In this document: positions 7,314-17,032 of the stretch, piece after piece | Layout of the letters: every line of letters starts with the position of its first letter | How positions within the stretch are numbered: position 1 is the stretch's first letter | Source: Flavobacterium notoginsengisoli | GTDB taxonomy: Bacteria; Bacteroidota; Bacteroidia; Flavobacteriales; Flavobacteriaceae | DNA: 64,000 bases | Assembly: GCF_014207905.1 (NCBI RefSeq) | Contig: NZ_JACHLB010000006.1 | Location: 62,001 to 126,000 of the forward strand | Reading direction: 5' to 3' | The notes under the pieces: generated by a model | The model's database searches: none | Seen by the model: the letters and a program-made list of their open reading frames with translations, nothing else | What the model was told of the DNA's origin: nothing | Position numbers and translations under genes: made by a program

Positions 7314-8759
7314 TTATAGTGGACTTTGTACAATTAATGGGTTAGCATCAATTTCAGCTTGTGGAACTTGGAAGATGAAGTTGTTAGATCCTGCTGCGTA
7401 GTTGAATTTTCCAAATGCAACGTGGTTAGAACCAACATAATCTCTTGTAAGACCAACACCTAAACGTTTCATGTCAAACCAAGCATATCCTTCTCCCCAT
7501 AATTCGATTCTTTTTTGAAGAATGATTTCATTGATCAAAGCAGAACCAGAGTTAGTAGATAATGTGTAAGCAGGGTTTCTTGTAACTGTTATATCATATA
7601 AAACTTGTTTAGCAGCTGCTTCGTTTCCTGATCTTGCTAAACCTTCAGCCTCGATATAGTATAAAGAAGCAGATCTTAGGTAGATATAATCTCCAGAATC
7701 GATTGTAGGGTCTCTAAATTTAGTATTAGCATACTGAGGTAAAGCTGGGTAAAGAGGGTTTCCACCCGCAGGTACGAATGCTTTTTTTCTGTAATCAGTT
7801 GCAGGAATACTGTTGTAAAGACGTACGTCGATATTTTTGAAGATCTGTAAACCTCCAGCATATCCTGAGTCATTTGTGTTATCAAAATGACCAAAGAAAC
7901 TTGCTACGAATGTACTTTGAGCAGATGTAATTGTTGCTCCCCACATTGTTTCTCCACCTGTAGAAATATCATAGAATCCGTTGTTCCAATCTGCTTCACT
8001 AAGTAAAGTATAACCTTGTCTTGCTTCGTGTGCAAAAGTTGCAGCTTGAGCATATTTACCTTCTTCTAAGTAAACATCAGCTAAAAAAGCTTGTGCTACA
8101 GATTGGTCTAAACCATCTTTGTTTGCACGTGTAAAGCCTTCAAGTAATTCAATTGATTCTACTAAATCTTTCTCAATTACAGTGTAAACTTCAGCAACTG
8201 TAGCTCTTCCTTTACCTTCTAAAGATACATCTGTATATAAAGGAACACATAATTTTGATTCATTTCCTACATAAGTTGGTCCGTACATACGAGCTAACAT
8301 AAAGTAGAAATAACCTCTTAAAGCTAAAGCTTGACCTTTTAATGCTTTTAAACTAGCATCGTCTGTGTCAGAAGGAATAGCATTAATAACTGTGTTTGCA
8401 GTTTTGATTTGTGGGTAATAGATACTCCAAGCTAATTTTGATCTTGAGTTAGTTTGTGTTCTTCCTAAATAGTTATAGAAAGATCCATACCAGCTAGATT
8501 TAGTCATTAACATGTCGTTAGACATCATATCAGTAGCAACAAGAATAGACTTGTGACCGTAATCTTCGTGGCTACCTGGAATAGATAAACCGTAAGATCT
8601 TAGAGCAGAATAGATACCTGCGATAATCGCTTTATTAGCTTCTGCAGATGTTCCTAGTTGTTCGTCATTGATTGTTGATTCAGGCTGTGTGTCAAGAAAA
8701 TCTTTTTCACAGCTTGTAAGTACCAACAAGGACATTGTTATAATTAATAATTTTTTCAT
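7314..8759 (-). CDS. SusD/RagB-type outer-membrane nutrient-binding lipoprotein (pair 1)
   Basis: A 481-residue lipoprotein with a lipobox ending at C17 (LLVLTSC), then the N-terminal segment EKDFLDTQPES typical of SusD/RagB proteins. SusD proteins sit on the cell surface as a lid on their SusC channel and capture ligand. The TPR-like middle (DVYLEEGKYAQAATFAHEA, about 225-250) and the C-terminal SASLYYIEAEGLARSG and RIELWGEGYAWFDMKRLG segments are family hallmarks. It starts 4 bases after its SusC partner stop, so the two are co-transcribed. No glycosidase, peptidase or sigma/anti-sigma pair is adjacent, so the ligand cannot be named. Confidence 0.93.
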   Translation of the reverse strand: MKKLLIITMSLLVLTSCEKDFLDTQPESTINDEQLGTSAEANKAIIAGIYSALRSYGLSIPGSHEDYGHKSILVATDMMSNDMLMTKSSWYGSFYNYLGRTQTNSRSKLAWSIYYPQIKTANTVINAIPSDTDDASLKALKGQALALRGYFYFMLARMYGPTYVGNESKLCVPLYTDVSLEGKGRATVAEVYTVIEKDLVESIELLEGFTRANKDGLDQSVAQAFLADVYLEEGKYAQAATFAHEARQGYTLLSEADWNNGFYDISTGGETMWGATITSAQSTFVASFFGHFDNTNDSGYAGGLQIFKNIDVRLYNSIPATDYRKKAFVPAGGNPLYPALPQYANTKFRDPTIDSGDYIYLRSASLYYIEAEGLARSGNEAAAKQVLYDITVTRNPAYTLSTNSGSALINEIILQKRIELWGEGYAWFDMKRLGVGLTRDYVGSNHVAFGKFNYAAGSNNFIFQVPQAEIDANPLIVQSPL

Positions 8760-8763
8760 GTTC

Positions 8764-11700
8764 TTAGAAATTTACTGTTAAACCAAATGAGATCGTTCTC
8801 ATTACTCCATATACATTTAAAGATTGACCGTTGTTTGATCTAGTACCTAAGTTATTCAATCTTGGGTCCATACCTTTTCTTTCTGACCATAATGCTAAAT
8901 TAGTTCCCATTACACTAAATTTAGTAGAAGAAATTCCAAGATCTGTAAGTTTACTGTTTGTAAAATCGTAAGATAAAGAAACGTCTTGGATACTGATGTA
9001 ATCTGATTTTGTTAAGAAATAATCAGATGTTGCCATTTGTAAAGTAGAAACGTGATCAATTCTAGGAATATCAGAATTTGGATTATCTACAGTCCAAGCT
9101 TTTTGTGTGTCTTTATGGTAGTTTTGTCCGATGTTGTCTCCTCCAGAGTACATTGCACTAGCGTAAACTCCATCATACATATATCCTCCAAATTGGTAAG
9201 CAAGACTCGCTTGTAAAGTTAACTTTTTGTAACGAACAACAGTTCCAAAACCTCCGTAAACATCTGGGTTTGCATCTTTGTCGCTTAAGTACTGAGTTGC
9301 ATTTCCGTAAACGTTAGTAGTTGTTTTACCTGTTACTGCTCCTGAAGCATCTTTTACATCCATGTACCATAAAGCATCTCCATTTGTTTTATCAACACCT
9401 GCAAATTCTCTTAGGTAGAAAGCATAAGCTGGAGCTCCTACTTGGAAACGGAAGATACCAGATGTAAATGGACTTGGTAATGAAGTTACTTCATTTTTGT
9501 AGTGAGTTGCATTTGCCCAAATATTGAAGTCAAAATCTTGAGTTTTAACAACATCAATACCTAAGTTAACCTCGATTCCTTTGTTAGCCATATCTCCGAT
9601 GTTTTCACTAACGAAGTTTGTTCCTGTAGAAGGAGAAAGTGGTTTGTTGTAGATCAAATCACTTACTTTTCTTTCGAAATATTCAGCTTCGATGTTCACT
9701 CTGTTGAATAATTCGATTTCGAATCCAACGTTCATGTTTTTAGAAACCTCCCATTTGATGTCTTTGTTTCCAGTAAATACTTGAAGAACTGTTGCGTTTC
9801 CGTCAGCATCTGGAACAATTTCGTATTGATTTTGGTAAGCATAGTAGTTTCTTCCAGAACCGAAATAGCTACGGTGGTTGATTACTGTACTTGCAGGATA
9901 GAAAATGTTATCATTTCCTTGCTCTCCATAACTTCCTTTAATTCTTAAGTCTGTTACAACTTTAGATTGTGGGAAGAAAGATTCTTTTGCTACAGACCAT
10001 GCAGCTCCAAAACCGTAGAAGTTACCCCATCTGTTATCTGGGTGGAATACTGAAGATCCATCTCTTCTGAAACTTGCATTAACAAAATATTTGTCTTTGT
10101 AGCTGTAGTTTGCTCTTGAGAAGTATCCTTCAACATTGTATAAGTCATTATAACCATCTACATAGTTATATTTAGTAGCATTACTTAATACAGGTAAACC
10201 AGGGATTACAACTCCACTTTTTTGACCTGCTAACATTTTTGATGTAAAGTCAGAAGACTCATGACCTACAAGGATATCAATGTTGTGATTACCTATAGAT
10301 TTTTTCCAAGATAATAATTGTTGGTTAGTGATAGTGTAATCATCTTCAGATGCAGTACCAATTCTACCATTTACTCCCATGTCATCTCCACCTTCTCCAG
10401 TAGTACTGTTTAAGTAGTATCCTGACATTAAATCGTATCCAAGGTTATATCTGAAATTGAAATCTTTTAAGAAGTCAATAGAAACATATCCTCTAGCTCC
10501 AAATTTATTTTCTTGATTTAAATTTGTGTTTAATAAAGTAGTCGCATATGGGTTTAAGTTTGCACCATAAGGACGATTTCCACTTTTGTTAAAGTCGTAA
10601 ACTCTGCTTCCGTCAGCATTTGTTACATAATTACCAGCTGCATCTCTTTCATAGATAGTATAGATAGGAGCAATGTTTCTTGCCCAGCTAAATAAGTTAC
10701 TATATGTTGAAGAACTTACTTGAGAGATTGGTGCATTTTGATCTGAATTAGCATAGTTTAAGTTAGCTCCAACTTTAATTTTGCTATTAATGTTGTAATC
10801 AACATTTGCTCTAACAGTTGCACGTTTAAAATCTGAATTAACAGTGTAACCATTATCTTTTAAGTATCCAACAGATAAGTAAGAACTTAAATTGTCAGTG
10901 CTGCTTGATAAGCTTAAGAAGTGCTCTGTTCTTGTAGCATCTCTAAATAATGCATTAGCCCAATCATCATGGTATAATAATTTTGCATTTGGATTAAGTT
11001 TTCCAGTTGCTGGGTTGATTACTTGATTGTCTGCAACATTATAGTTGTTGTATCCTAAAGAGTAAGAATCTCCACTAATTAATGTATTAGCAGCGATAGT
11101 AGATGCATTAGCAGCTGTTTGTCCTTGGTACATTAAACCGCTTTTGATTCTTCCATAAACAGTTTCGTAGTACTCTCCTGGATCTTTAATCATGTCGTAT
11201 TCAGGAACTGCTCTTGAGTTAACCCCGATTTTTGTTTCGTAAGTAACTCTTAATTGTCCTTTTTTACCTTTTTTAGTAGTAACAATGATAACCCCGTTTG
11301 CTCCACGGCTACCATATAATGCATTAGAAGATGCATCTTTCAAGAAACTGATCGATTCGATATCTTGAGTAGCAATTGCATTAATATCTCCATTGTAAGG
11401 AATACCATCAACAACATATAAAGGTGCGTTAGAAGATGATAATGATCCAATACCTCTAAATCTTACTTGAGGAGGATCTCCTGGCTGTCCTGAGTTTGCA
11501 CTAATTTGCACACCCGCAACTTTACCAGTTAAAGATTGGATTGCATTCGATGCTTGTGCATTTTCAAGTGCTTTGGCGTCAATTTTTGTAACTGCTCCAG
11601 TGATCTCAGATTTTTTCTGAGTACCAAATGCAACTACTACAACTCCTTCAAGTTCTAATGCATCTCCAACCAGTTTTGTGTTAACTGTTGTAGAAGCAGC

Positions 11701-11952
11701 AGACTCTTCTTTTGCTTTCATTCCAATGTAAGTGAAAACTAGAGTTTGAGTTGGAGTAGCCTTAATCGAATACTTTCCGTCAAAATCTGTTTGAGTTCCT
11801 GTTTTTGTTCCTTTAACTAATACACTAACACCAGGTATTGGCATTCCAGTATTATCAGAAACAATTCCCGAAACAATTCTTTCTTGCGCAAAAGATAATT
11901 GCGCTACTAGTACTAAAAGTAGTACTAACAGTCCATTGAACTTTAGTTTCAT
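8764..11952 (-). CDS. SusC/RagA TonB-linked outer-membrane transporter (pair 1)
   Basis: A 1062-residue TonB-dependent transporter: signal peptide (about 1-22, ending SFAQ), a carboxypeptidase-regulatory-like domain (about 25-105, GVSVLVKGTKTGTQTDFDGKY), a plug (about 110-225, with VRFRGIGSL, YVVDGIPY and LYGSRGANGVIIVTTKKGK), then a beta-barrel ending in a terminal Phe (LTVNF). It imports ligand held by the SusD partner using TonB energy. The first 110 residues and about 60 bases of leader resemble those of the second SusC at 13720-16947. The rest diverges, so the two probably take different substrates. No signal-transduction extension is visible before the regulatory-like domain. Confidence 0.95.
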   Translation of the reverse strand: MKLKFNGLLVLLLVLVAQLSFAQERIVSGIVSDNTGMPIPGVSVLVKGTKTGTQTDFDGKYSIKATPTQTLVFTYIGMKAKEESAASTTVNTKLVGDALELEGVVVVAFGTQKKSEITGAVTKIDAKALENAQASNAIQSLTGKVAGVQISANSGQPGDPPQVRFRGIGSLSSSNAPLYVVDGIPYNGDINAIATQDIESISFLKDASSNALYGSRGANGVIIVTTKKGKKGQLRVTYETKIGVNSRAVPEYDMIKDPGEYYETVYGRIKSGLMYQGQTAANASTIAANTLISGDSYSLGYNNYNVADNQVINPATGKLNPNAKLLYHDDWANALFRDATRTEHFLSLSSSTDNLSSYLSVGYLKDNGYTVNSDFKRATVRANVDYNINSKIKVGANLNYANSDQNAPISQVSSSTYSNLFSWARNIAPIYTIYERDAAGNYVTNADGSRVYDFNKSGNRPYGANLNPYATTLLNTNLNQENKFGARGYVSIDFLKDFNFRYNLGYDLMSGYYLNSTTGEGGDDMGVNGRIGTASEDDYTITNQQLLSWKKSIGNHNIDILVGHESSDFTSKMLAGQKSGVVIPGLPVLSNATKYNYVDGYNDLYNVEGYFSRANYSYKDKYFVNASFRRDGSSVFHPDNRWGNFYGFGAAWSVAKESFFPQSKVVTDLRIKGSYGEQGNDNIFYPASTVINHRSYFGSGRNYYAYQNQYEIVPDADGNATVLQVFTGNKDIKWEVSKNMNVGFEIELFNRVNIEAEYFERKVSDLIYNKPLSPSTGTNFVSENIGDMANKGIEVNLGIDVVKTQDFDFNIWANATHYKNEVTSLPSPFTSGIFRFQVGAPAYAFYLREFAGVDKTNGDALWYMDVKDASGAVTGKTTTNVYGNATQYLSDKDANPDVYGGFGTVVRYKKLTLQASLAYQFGGYMYDGVYASAMYSGGDNIGQNYHKDTQKAWTVDNPNSDIPRIDHVSTLQMATSDYFLTKSDYISIQDVSLSYDFTNSKLTDLGISSTKFSVMGTNLALWSERKGMDPRLNNLGTRSNNGQSLNVYGVMRTISFGLTVNF

Positions 11953-12015
11953 TTTTAATTATTTTGAATTAGTATCGCAAAAATCTTAATTAATTGTTAA
12001 TCTTCCTAACATAAA
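11953..12015 (-). promoter_or_regulatory. Leader shared with the second SusC gene
   Basis: The 60 bases before this start codon match those before the other SusC (16948-17010) at about 48 positions by hand count, including an unbroken CTAATTCAAAATA-like block just before the ATG. No full TTG-N19-TAnnTTTG promoter is visible. A TACTTTTA element lies slightly further upstream. Confidence 0.5.
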
Positions 12016-12133
12016 AGTATTTTTTTTACTTTCTCAATATGTTAATTTAACATTTACAGCCTATTTTGCTATATAAATCACAATTCTGTAATTCTAATTT
12101 AGTTATTTTATTATTAATACTAATTACTCTTAA

Positions 12134-12165
12134 AATAAAAAAACCGCCGGTTTTGCCGACGGTTT
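12134..12165 (-). terminator. Terminator of SusC/SusD pair 2
   Basis: The arms at 12141-12150 and 12156-12165 form a 10-base stem. On the minus-strand RNA the one non-Watson-Crick position is a stable G-U pair; on the plus strand it would be C-A. Together with the A-tract at 12134-12143 this sets the direction as minus, ending the pair at 12197-16947. Confidence 0.9.
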
Positions 12166-12196
12166 TGAATTTAAATTATTTAGATAATCTAAGATA

Positions 12197-13714
12197 TTAA
12201 AGTTTTGTGTCCCAAAATACAGGAACTGTTAATTTATCTCCTCCAATTGCTTGAGAAGCATTTGTCCAGTTAGTTCCGTTAACTGTTTGTTCTGCTGTTG
12301 GGTAAGTCCATCTTACAGGAACTTTTCCTTCTGCAGCTTGAACAGAACTTGGGTGTGAAGTTAATTTAGGGAAATCTAATCTTCTGAAAGCCGTCCAAGA
12401 TTGGAAACTTCTGTTGTATAAAGCGATCCATTCTTGGTAACCAATTTTTTCTTGCCAAGTACCAGTTCCAGTTCCTGCAGTTCCAGAAATTGGAGTAGTA
12501 GCAGCTGTTGCGTAAGCAACTTTTGGATTAGCTAAGTATGAAGCGATATCTGCTGCTGAAACTCCCCAAAATTCACATGATTTTGTGATAGCATCATTAT
12601 AGTAGTGTTCTGCTGTGTTACCAACATTGAATCCTCTAGCTGCAGCTTCTGCTAAGTAGAAGTTTACCTCAAACGCTTCTAGTAATACTCCAGCAGCGTC
12701 TGGTTTTTTGATTACATCTCCAACGTGAGAGTATGTAGTTTCGTAAGGAAGTGAATTACGTCCTCCAGGTACTCCTCCTACATATGTTCCATCTGCCATT
12801 GGTGTGAAGAAAATAGGTCTTCTAGGATCTGATAAATCATTCATTTGATTTACTAATGTAGTTGCAGGAACGTTATCATTTCTTTGGCTAGCAACAAGGT
12901 TATCAAAAACAGGGTTGTAGTTTGGCGCAAAAGAAGCATATTTCAATAATGCATTGTTAGCATTGTTCAAAAGAACTCCGGCACTGTAAGCAGATTCGAT
13001 TGTTGTTTTTGCCAATGCAGCGTCTTTGTCGGCAATATTAGTTCCTAATTTTAATTTTACAGAGTTTGCAAATATTTTCCAGCTTGCAACATCACCTTTA
13101 TATATAAGGTCTCCTGTGTCAAAACTTTTACCAGTTGCATCAAGTTGAGCAATAGCAGCATTAAGACGAGTAATTAATAAAGGATAAATTGCCGCATCAT
13201 CATCATATTTTGGTAAAATGATTTTTGGATTTTGTAAAGATTCTGAGTAAGGAACGTCTCCAAAAGTATCTACTAAAATCTGATAAGTATATACTCTTAA
13301 AATTTCAAGAATAGCAACTTTGTTTTTTTGTTGCTTTTGCCAATCAGCATCTGCTACATCACTAGGTTTTGTTTGAGCTTCTAAAACTTGTTGAGAAGTT
13401 TGTAAGTTCCCCAAAACATCTTGGTATAATTTCGTCCAATGTGTATCAGGAATAGTTCTTGTTGTTAAATTATATCTTGACTCAGCAGTATATAATGTAG
13501 CTGCCCAATATTGAACGTAATAACGTAAAGGATTATTATTAACACTTGGTGTAGTTAACTGATCAGTTAATTCTTTCTGTGCATTTGATAATAATGATTC
13601 TGCAGAAACGTCATATGACTTTTTGATATCATCATTAAAGTTTTCGTTGTCACTAACACAACTCGATAGAGTCAAGAATGCCAGTGTTGCTATTGATAAA
13701 AATATCTTTTTCAT
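12197..13714 (-). CDS. SusD-like nutrient-binding lipoprotein (pair 2)
   Basis: A 505-residue lipoprotein with a lipobox ending at C19 (TLSSC). It looks like the SusD-like_2 branch rather than classical SusD: the segment RYYVQYWAATLYTAESRYNL near 65-85, then a DVLGNLQ region, EILRVYTYQILVDTFGDVPYSES near 138-160, and the C-terminal YQEWIALYNRSFQSWTAFRRLDFP. It should sit on the outer membrane surface over its SusC partner, which ends 5 bases upstream. It shares little with the SusD of pair 1, which supports different ligands for the two pairs. Ligand unknown. Confidence 0.9.
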   Translation of the reverse strand: MKKIFLSIATLAFLTLSSCVSDNENFNDDIKKSYDVSAESLLSNAQKELTDQLTTPSVNNNPLRYYVQYWAATLYTAESRYNLTTRTIPDTHWTKLYQDVLGNLQTSQQVLEAQTKPSDVADADWQKQQKNKVAILEILRVYTYQILVDTFGDVPYSESLQNPKIILPKYDDDAAIYPLLITRLNAAIAQLDATGKSFDTGDLIYKGDVASWKIFANSVKLKLGTNIADKDAALAKTTIESAYSAGVLLNNANNALLKYASFAPNYNPVFDNLVASQRNDNVPATTLVNQMNDLSDPRRPIFFTPMADGTYVGGVPGGRNSLPYETTYSHVGDVIKKPDAAGVLLEAFEVNFYLAEAAARGFNVGNTAEHYYNDAITKSCEFWGVSAADIASYLANPKVAYATAATTPISGTAGTGTGTWQEKIGYQEWIALYNRSFQSWTAFRRLDFPKLTSHPSSVQAAEGKVPVRWTYPTAEQTVNGTNWTNASQAIGGDKLTVPVFWDTKL

Positions 13715-13719
13715 TTTGT

Positions 13720-16700
13720 TTAGAAGTTAAGTTTTACATTAAACGAGTATACTTTTGTAGCTGGCATAACTCCTGATTGGAATCCTTGAATGTTTCCTGC
13801 TGATGATCCTGCTTCAGGATCTGCATAAGGAAGGTTTTTGTGGATGATCCAAAGGTTGTTTCCAATCACACTAAATGACATACCTTTAATGCTCATTTTG
13901 TCTAAGATTCTAGATGGTACATTGTACGTTAATCCAAGTTCTCTTAGTTTTACAAAAGATCCATCATAAACAGAAGCTTTTGTTGGATTAGTGTCAGAAC
14001 TAAATGCAGTACCTCCAGAAGTAGATGCATCAATTCTTGTTGTATTTGGTGTACCATCTTCGTGTACTCCAGGAAGAATAACTCCACCGCTATCTGCACC
14101 ACCTGTAAGTGGGTTTCTAACAGAGTTTCCTAAATCGTTTAATCCTAAATCGTAAATACCTGTTTCTCTACCGTAAGCTTGGTCAAGAGAGAAGATGTCT
14201 CCACCTTTTTTCACGTCAATTAAGAAATTGAAAGAAACATTTTTGTATGTTAATCTGTTTGATACACCACCAATCCATTTTGCTTGCGTATTACCAATAA
14301 CTTTATTTGAAGCTAAAACGTAATAACCGTCTTCGTCAACAATTCTGTTTCCGTTAGCATCGTAAGTGTAATCTTTACCTCTTAATGTTCCGTAAGATTC
14401 TCCAACAGTTGCGTTAAGAGAAGCACCACCTTGGAAAGTAGCTAATAATAAGTTATCTCTACCTTGGTTTAATGAAACTACAGTGTTTTTGTTTGTAGAC
14501 CAGTTAACTCCAAGATCCCAGCTAAAGTTTTCAGTTTTGATAACTTTTCCAGATAAAGCAAGCTCGATACCTTTGTTTTCAATTTCTCCAGCATTAACTG
14601 TAGCATAGTTTACACCAGTTGAAGTTGATTGTGGTACGTTGAAAATTTGGTTTTCAGTATTTGTTTTGTATAAAGATAAGTCAAAGTTCAATCTGTTTCT
14701 GAACATTGCCATCTCCAAACCAGCTTCCCAAGCTTTTTGAACCTCAGGTTTTAAGTTTGCAAAATCTAAATAAGTGTTACTGTTTCCGAATAACGGATTT
14801 CCGTCTAAACCGTAGTTGTTAACTTTTGCACCTAATCTACCTGCTGCAGGGTCATTACCTACTTGTGCATAGTTAATTCTAACTTTTCCTAAATTTAACC
14901 AGTCTGCTTTTGCTAATTCTGAGAAAATTAAACTTGAACCAATAGAGTAGTAGCTATAGCTGTTTTCTTCTTCTGGTAAAGCAGTACTTTTGTCTAATCT
15001 GTAAGATCCTTCAACAAATACAGTTTTGTTGTAATCTAAAGATAATTGTCCGTATAAACCTGATTTTTCGTAAGTAACTTGAGATTCTTTTGCAGGTAAG
15101 AATACGTTAGAGTTGTCTAAGCTGTATAAACCTTCTTTTGCTAAACCTCCAGTTGTAGAAGCTTGGATAGAATATGCGTCAGATCTTAAGAAAGTGTATC
15201 CTGCTAATGCTTTTGCTCCAATTTTATCAGATAATTTGAAGTTGTAGGTAGCAATTACGTCATAAGTTTGTTGCATGAAATCTCTTTTGTATAAAGAGTA
15301 TCCTGATCCGTCATTAGCACCACTAATACCGAAAGTTTCAGCGTGGCTTCCAACAGCTTTTCTTAATTCTTGCTGATCGTTAGAGTAATCAATTGTTGCA
15401 CGACCTAAAACTGTGAAGTCTTTAGTAATGTCGTATGATAAACTTGTACCAGCTAAGAATCTTGTTCTTGAATCTTGTTCGAAGTTTTGGTATCTGTCAA
15501 AATACGGGTTGTTCCAGAATGCTGGGGCAAGGTTTCCGTTTGTTGGATCAGTCATGTTCCAAGTAACGTTCTGGTGTGTTCTGTTGTATTCTTGCTCAAG
15601 TTCTTTGATGTCTACGTTTGTAGCCCACCATTGTCTGAAACCTCCAATAAAGTTATCTCCGTATCCAGTGTTATTTCTACCAGTAGTATTCTGATTAGTA
15701 AATGTAAAGAATGCTGTTGAAGTTAATTTATCAGATAAGTCTCTTGAGAAGTTACCATTTAAACTGTTTTTGTTTAGTAAACTGTTTGGTAAAACTCCTG
15801 TGTTGTTAATGTTTGTGAAACCTAAATTGTAAGCTCCTTTTTCATCACCGCCACTAAAGTTAATGTTGTTAGTGTATGCAGTTGATTTTTGGAAGAAGTC
15901 TACCGGAGTGTGTTTAGCAGCTACCCATGGAGTTGCTTTTCCGTAGTTTGGATTTCCTAATACAAATGCATTCCAGTTGTAGACCATGATGTTAGGATCA
16001 AAAGCGTTACCGTAAGAAGCATCATCTCCTGTTGAAGCAACAAGTCCATCAGGATTTCCGAAAACTGGAGCATTGTAACTACTGTCTTCTCCTCCGTATC
16101 CTTCACCATATTGGTTTTGGTAAGTTGGCATTGTAGATTTGTCAATAGCACCAATAGAAACTGTTGAACTGAAGCTAACTCCTAAAGCAGTATTCTTTTT
16201 ACCTTTTTTAGTAGTAATCATAATCGCTCCATTAGAAGCCTGGCTACCATATAAAGCTGTCGCTGCAGCTCCCTTAAGTACGTTGATAGATTCAATGTTG
16301 TTTGGGTCAATATCTGAAGCAGCATTACCAAAGTCAAATCCTTGTCTTCCGTTTTGCGAATCGCTATCATTTAAGTTAGCATTACTTACAGCCACACCAT
16401 CAATAACGATAAGTGCTTGGTTGTTTCCAGTAATACTTTTTACACCTCTTAATACAATGTTTGTAGAACCTCCAAAGTTAGAGTTTGTTTTAATTTCCAA
16501 ACCAGCAACTTTTCCAGATAAGTTGTTTAGGAAATTGTTTGTTGGACTGCTGTTTACTTGATCAGCTGTCACTAATTGAGAAGAATATCCTAAAGATTTT
16601 TTCTCTCTTTTTACCCCTAAGGCCGTAGTTACAACAACTCCTTCAAGTTCTTGTGCGTCTCCAGCTAATTTAATGTTAATAACAGAAGAACTTGCAGCTA

Positions 16701-16947
16701 CTTCTTGAGTTTTCATCCCGATGTAGCTAAAAACCAAAACTTGGCTTGTTGTTGCTTTAATGGAAAACTTTCCATCAAAATCTGTTTGCGTTCCCGTTTT
16801 TGTTCCTTTGATTAATACACTAACACCAGGTAGAGGCATTCCTGCATTATCAGAAACTGTTCCCGAGACAGCTCTTTCTTGCGCAAATGTTAATTGCGCC
16901 ACTAATGCTAATAAAAGCACTAGGAATCCATTGAACTTTAGTTTCAT
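13720..16947 (-). CDS. SusC/RagA TonB-linked outer-membrane transporter (pair 2)
   Basis: A 1075-residue SusC-family transporter: signal peptide ending TFAQ (about 1-22), a carboxypeptidase-regulatory-like domain (about 25-105), a plug containing NIVLRGVKSITGNNQALIVID and LYGSQASNGAIMITTKKGK, and a beta-barrel ending KLNF. It forms the TonB-driven channel of pair 2. Residues 1-110 closely follow those of the pair 1 SusC, with only scattered changes in the first 25, and then the proteins diverge sharply near the plug. This fits tandem duplication, or gene conversion limited to the 5' end and leader. The substrate is not indicated. Confidence 0.95.
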   Translation of the reverse strand: MKLKFNGFLVLLLALVAQLTFAQERAVSGTVSDNAGMPLPGVSVLIKGTKTGTQTDFDGKFSIKATTSQVLVFSYIGMKTQEVAASSSVINIKLAGDAQELEGVVVTTALGVKREKKSLGYSSQLVTADQVNSSPTNNFLNNLSGKVAGLEIKTNSNFGGSTNIVLRGVKSITGNNQALIVIDGVAVSNANLNDSDSQNGRQGFDFGNAASDIDPNNIESINVLKGAAATALYGSQASNGAIMITTKKGKKNTALGVSFSSTVSIGAIDKSTMPTYQNQYGEGYGGEDSSYNAPVFGNPDGLVASTGDDASYGNAFDPNIMVYNWNAFVLGNPNYGKATPWVAAKHTPVDFFQKSTAYTNNINFSGGDEKGAYNLGFTNINNTGVLPNSLLNKNSLNGNFSRDLSDKLTSTAFFTFTNQNTTGRNNTGYGDNFIGGFRQWWATNVDIKELEQEYNRTHQNVTWNMTDPTNGNLAPAFWNNPYFDRYQNFEQDSRTRFLAGTSLSYDITKDFTVLGRATIDYSNDQQELRKAVGSHAETFGISGANDGSGYSLYKRDFMQQTYDVIATYNFKLSDKIGAKALAGYTFLRSDAYSIQASTTGGLAKEGLYSLDNSNVFLPAKESQVTYEKSGLYGQLSLDYNKTVFVEGSYRLDKSTALPEEENSYSYYSIGSSLIFSELAKADWLNLGKVRINYAQVGNDPAAGRLGAKVNNYGLDGNPLFGNSNTYLDFANLKPEVQKAWEAGLEMAMFRNRLNFDLSLYKTNTENQIFNVPQSTSTGVNYATVNAGEIENKGIELALSGKVIKTENFSWDLGVNWSTNKNTVVSLNQGRDNLLLATFQGGASLNATVGESYGTLRGKDYTYDANGNRIVDEDGYYVLASNKVIGNTQAKWIGGVSNRLTYKNVSFNFLIDVKKGGDIFSLDQAYGRETGIYDLGLNDLGNSVRNPLTGGADSGGVILPGVHEDGTPNTTRIDASTSGGTAFSSDTNPTKASVYDGSFVKLRELGLTYNVPSRILDKMSIKGMSFSVIGNNLWIIHKNLPYADPEAGSSAGNIQGFQSGVMPATKVYSFNVKLNF

Positions 16948-17010
16948 TTTTAAATATTTTGAATTAGTGCGGTAAAACTCTTAATTATTTGTTAACTATC
17001 CTAATGTTCT
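16948..17010 (-). promoter_or_regulatory. Leader shared with the first SusC gene
   Basis: Counterpart of 11953-12015, about 80 percent identical by hand count, with the most conserved block just before the ATG and a second around TTAACAA..TAATTAAG. Conservation of a non-coding leader between diverged paralogues suggests shared control or recent recombination. Confidence 0.5.
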
Positions 17011-17032
17011 TTTAATCTTTTTTTAATTTATG

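Noticed and set aside
16139..16561. 140-codon open frame opposite the SusC gene
   Set aside because: It is antisense to the well-supported plug region of SusC, has no recognisable domain, and similar shadow frames occur elsewhere in the SusC genes.
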